64,000 bases of DNA from Hofstenia miamia (lineage: Eukaryota; Xenacoelomorpha; Acoela; Hofsteniidae), in NCBI GenBank assembly GCA_900660155.1, contig CABFPE010000054.1, positions 1,466,253 through 1,530,252 of the forward strand, read 5' to 3'. This document shows positions 60,550 to 64,000 of the stretch, one piece after another. The position numbers and the translations under genes were made by a program. The notes under the pieces were generated by a model that ran no database searches, was not told the origin of the DNA, and saw nothing but the letters and a program-made list of their open reading frames with translations. The first letter of the stretch is position 1. Each line of letters starts with the position of its first letter.

Positions 60550-62375
60550 AAGATAGAGAATTGTCTACTCTTTTTTTTGGTTTTGTCTGTTCTGTCTAGG
60601 CGCGTATTTGCGGGAAATCCTCTGACTTTACCCTCGGCGCCTGGACAGGTCTCAAACAGAGTGTCTTCAACATAATATTTAAGGGCAGTTTTTGCAATTA
60701 GCACTAAACCGCCTCATTATCTGAACACTAGGTATGGAAATATTTTGAATATTGTAAAAAAATTGAATTTCTTATTGACAAAATTTATTCTTATTTGCAT
60801 GTAACTCAGGCATAAGCACATGTTTTTGCACATATTTTCATAATTGAATGAACCGGGCACTACGCAATAAATCTGTCCATGTAAAAACCTTTCAATATTT
60901 GTTAACAGACTTGGACAAAAATGTCCAAAATGTGGACACTAGTGTAAATAGGGTTAAAATTATTGACCTAATTCAACTCTTCCGTGTGCTTTCAATGCTG
61001 AAAGCAACAATGGTCATGTCGGCGTTTAAGTTTTTTGGATTCTAGAATCAGTGTTCTATCAATTAACGAGAATCTAGCTGCAAATGAAAATTGGACTAGT
61101 ATTCCAAAATTGGGAGTTTTATAGGACTGATTGCGTTTGAGCACAATGATTGCGTCAGTACCTACTAAAATAGACCCTAATTGGTTAGGGACAGGGGCAT
61201 CAGTCGTAACCTGGTTAGTGGAAAAAAGCAAGACAAAGTTCAAAAAATGAATTTTACGAGGTAATTTTTTTAATTTTTTTACGAAAAATTTTTTTATTTA
61301 ACCAATAAAAATTTCCTTTGAGAACTTAAATGGGGGAATTCCCCCCTTCCGCTCATCATCTTTGCGTACTCCAATGATTAGTGATATGATAACAATATAA
61401 AGATACTACAAGAAAAACCGAAGTAAATTGGTATTTGTACAAATCGTAATAAATTTACAAATTGATTATTTGTAGGAGATAATTTAATGAATAAACCAAG
61501 AGATCCGAAGCAATTCATTTTTTTGGGTTTTTGTTCTGTCCTCTGACTTTGCGCTCGGCGTCTGGACTTGAACACTATGTATGAAAATATTTTGAATATT
61601 TTACAAAAATCGAATTTCTCATTGACAAAACCTATCCTTATTTGCATGTAATTCAGACATAAGCAAATGTTTTTGCACATATCTTTATAATTGAATGAAC
61701 CATGCACTACGCCATAGAGCTGTCCATGTAAAAACATTTCAATATTTGTTTGCAGACTTGGATAAAATTGTCCAAAATGTGGAAAAATTGGTTTGTTACG
61801 TAAAAGTAACACTAGTGTAAATAGGGTTAATATTGTTGACTAAATTCAACTCTTTCGGATGCTTTCAATGCTGAAGAAAACAACGGTCATGTCGGCGTTA
61901 AAGATTTCTTAATTCTAGAATCAGTGTTCTATCAATTAACGAGAATCTAGTTGCAAATGAAAACTTGACTAGTATGCCAAAATTGGGATTTTTATAGCAC
62001 TGATTGCGTCAGGGCCTACTTAAGTAGGCTCTGATTGCATTTGAATTGGTTAGTGACAGGGGCATCAGTCCTAACCTGGTTAGTGGAAAAATGCAAGACA
62101 AAGTTCAAAAAATGCATTTTACGAGGTAATTTTTTAAATTTTTTTACCAAAAATTTGTTTATTTAGCCAATCAAAATTTCCTTTGATAACTTAACTGAGA
62201 GAAGTCACCCCTCCCCTCCCCCCATCCCCGCCGCCATCATCTTTGCGAACGCCACTGGTTAATGATATGATAACAGTATAAAGATACTACAAGAAAAACC
62301 GAAGTAAATTGGTATTTGTACAAATCGTAATAAATGTATTTGATAATTTAATGAATAAACCAAGAGATCAGAAGC
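60550..62375. repeat. tandem duplication, two copies of about 0.9 kb
   Basis: Copy A (about 60550-61497) and copy B (about 61498-62375) share long blocks in the same order: CTCTGACTTT(A/G)C(C/G)CTCGGCG, GAACACTA(G/T)GTATG, TCAATATTTGTT, CAACTCTT(C/T), ATCAATTAACGAGAATCTAG, and GATACTACAAGAAAAACCGA near the end. Offsets are 847 bp at the start and 880 bp at the end, so small insertions and deletions have built up. No transposase, terminal repeat or protein family is visible. The open frames at 61378-61812 and 62259-62459 share an end only because of the duplication. Confidence 0.85.
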
Positions 62376-64000
62376 AATTGCTTGTATTTTTAAGACTTTC
62401 CATAAATATTCATTGTTATTATTACTACTTTTTATCGTGCATAGTTTTACGTTTCTCACTGCAGGCTATGCAGGCGCGGACTTAAGAGGGGCTTAGGAAG
62501 TGTAAACCCTAATGAGGGAAAATCGCAGAGGTGTCCATGTTCCCACGCCTAATAATGAATACTGAAATGTAAACATTTTTCACAATTTCTCATTGTAATA
62601 AACAAGGCTAGATTTTTTCTTGAGCATTTCAGCATGTCCAGTTTGTTCCAAAAATAGAAGTATTAGTAAACCTTTTGAAAAGGCAGTTAGGAACATGAGA
62701 CCCCGTCCCCCCAATAAGGAACCTGCGAGGGCAATTAAAGCAATAAAATTATTTTAAATATTTTTTGGATAGCAAAAATGCAACAAATTTAACTCTTAAT
62801 ATATAAAACCTCATTATAAAAGTGGAAAATATTTTTGGTATCATCGAAATATTTCATTTTCCTTATAACTATTTTAATCCCCCCTTTCCCTTATCACAAT
62901 GAAGATAATTGAAATAAACTTGAATTTCTTTACTAATTTCGGCACAATAAATTTTATGCCAACTGAACATTTGATGGTCTCCATTTTCTGAACATTTCAA
63001 ATTGATTGTGCTGATGTGACGAATATTTGCACTTCGACAATAAATAAGAAAAGGAGGGGGGTAAATAAATACTGTTAAAACAGACCTATGCCTAATTAAT
63101 GGCGACACCAGCAAACAATAATGAAATAATAAATACTGTGTTAAAAGCAGGGATTTGTTGCAAAATCATGGATCTACTTGTGAAGCTTTACCATCATTGC
63201 AAATATTTCATTAAACCAGCAGAAATTAAATTATAATTTCAAATAACAAATTTTACAAACTATAATTCTACAGGGTGGACCAAATGTAACTACGTTTTAA
63301 TCAGTGATATATTCACTTAAAGTGAAAACAATACATTTTTTATAACCTGAATTTTGAATTCACAAATTAAATTTATAACCACAAATGCTTAGCAATTAAG
63401 ATTGTTGATTCCTTTGCATAAGCAAACACTTTTACAGTGTAATGAGTGATACATCGTCCAACTTGTTTGTCAATCTTAATTGCTCCGAAAATAGCTAAAT
63501 TGAAGGTTGGAAAGCTATTAAGGTGATACACCCCCAGTTTTTGCTCCCCAAACGCAGAAGGCTAGCTATTTTTGGTCTTGCAATAGAGTATACAATCTTG
63601 GCTTCAAGCGCAATACATACGCATACATTTCGCCGTAATGAATATAATGAACCTAAAAAATTTTCATTTGTTTTATGAAATCCAAAAGCACTAAAATGAA
63701 GAAGATAAAATATCTTTTGATAAGAAATAGAATGAGGCAATTCAAAGGGAAGAGTTGTTGATCTCAGAAAGGAATTATGTGTTTTCTCGATTACAATATT
63801 AAAAAAATTAATTTCAATTCATTGAAAATAATCAAAAAAGCCGTTTCTTGAATTTACTATTCAATTAGTAAAATTCTAAATATAGTAAATCTTGTCACAA
63901 AAAATTTTACACGCAATCATCTTGAACCGCATGCAAACATTAACTTTATGCAATGAAAAATCCAATTTTTGCAAAAATAGTCCATTTTTTCCAGTACCAA
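62376..64000. other. mostly non-coding; one possible exon on the minus strand
   Basis: At about 62.88-63.06 kb a minus-strand frame reads NLKCSENGDHQMFSWHKIYC, then AEISKEIQVYFNYLHCDKGK, with four Cys, preceded by a pyrimidine-rich tract. It may be an exon of the same unidentified minus-strand gene, but its splice borders are unclear and a second frame is also open in part. The CAGGGTGGACCAAATG stretch at 63271 resembles a Tc1/mariner end without a partner. Confidence 0.25.

Noticed and set aside
63271-63530. Tc1/mariner element starting CAGGGTGGACCAAATG
   Set aside because: No matching inverted end or transposase was found nearby.
1-64000. tRNA, rRNA or CRISPR loci
   Set aside because: I found no B-box-like tRNA arm with a matching acceptor stem, no rRNA-like sequence, and no regularly spaced repeats with unique spacers.

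Overview
The window is AT-rich (visibly about 70% A+T), intron-rich, repeat-laden nuclear DNA from an animal, most likely an invertebrate; I cannot name the species. The reasons are spliced genes with short GT-AG exons, a metazoan-type secreted/membrane gene family (TPM domain, MOLO-1-like), and a mixed eukaryotic transposon fauna: Ty3/gypsy, Penelope-like, LINE, mariner/Tc1, piggyBac and hAT. Unresolved bases sit at 16357, 18114 and 42990, and a 621-base N run lies at 32814-33434. I see no bacterial features, CRISPR array, tRNA or rRNA gene.

Layout. 1-18 kb: a probable plus-strand host gene, seen as a transmembrane exon (2667-2840) and a last exon (17801-17953) of compatible phase, with long introns or spacers holding MITEs (6818-7481, 10103-10920), a decayed hAT-like transposase piece (about 6.0-6.2 kb), a Penelope-like GIY-YIG relic (11.4 kb), a decayed mariner (14.0-14.9 kb), a Penelope terminal piece with a hammerhead-ribozyme core (15.06-15.09 kb) and a gypsy fossil (15.4-16.35 kb). 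20-28 kb: a broken gypsy copy with a nested hAT-type MITE, an LTR-like repeat, a mariner remnant, and unrecognised coding relics split by another hAT-type MITE. 28-35 kb: mostly empty, with two clusters of degenerate repeats and the N gap inside a possible hAT element. 35.1-36.5 kb: a nearly complete IS630-Tc1-mariner element (DD41D-like) with matching terminal repeats and one frameshift. 36.8-41.9 kb: LTR-like repeat and unassigned sequence.

The best-supported genes are two tandem minus-strand paralogues at 42991-46178 and 49016-55341. Each has four exons with identical splice phases (166, 121 and 118 nt, then a long last exon), a signal peptide, a TPM domain, one C-terminal transmembrane helix and a Ser/His/Gly-rich tail. 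The family resembles C. elegans MOLO-1, an auxiliary protein of levamisole acetylcholine receptors. Introns of the upstream copy contain a LINE, a piggyBac inside that LINE, and a hAT MITE with target duplication. The downstream copy runs into an unresolved base that directly abuts a perfect 491-bp inverted repeat, so its 3' end is not reliable.

56-64 kb: a gypsy fossil with long terminal repeat and primer-binding site (56.1-57.8 kb, minus), two good minus-strand host exons (58523-58614 and 59501-59683), and a roughly 0.9-kb tandem duplication (60.5-62.4 kb). I did not find a clearly new multi-gene system. The observations most worth following are the tandem TPM genes, the ribozyme core, the palindrome at the gap and the nested or terminal structures of the unnamed transposons.
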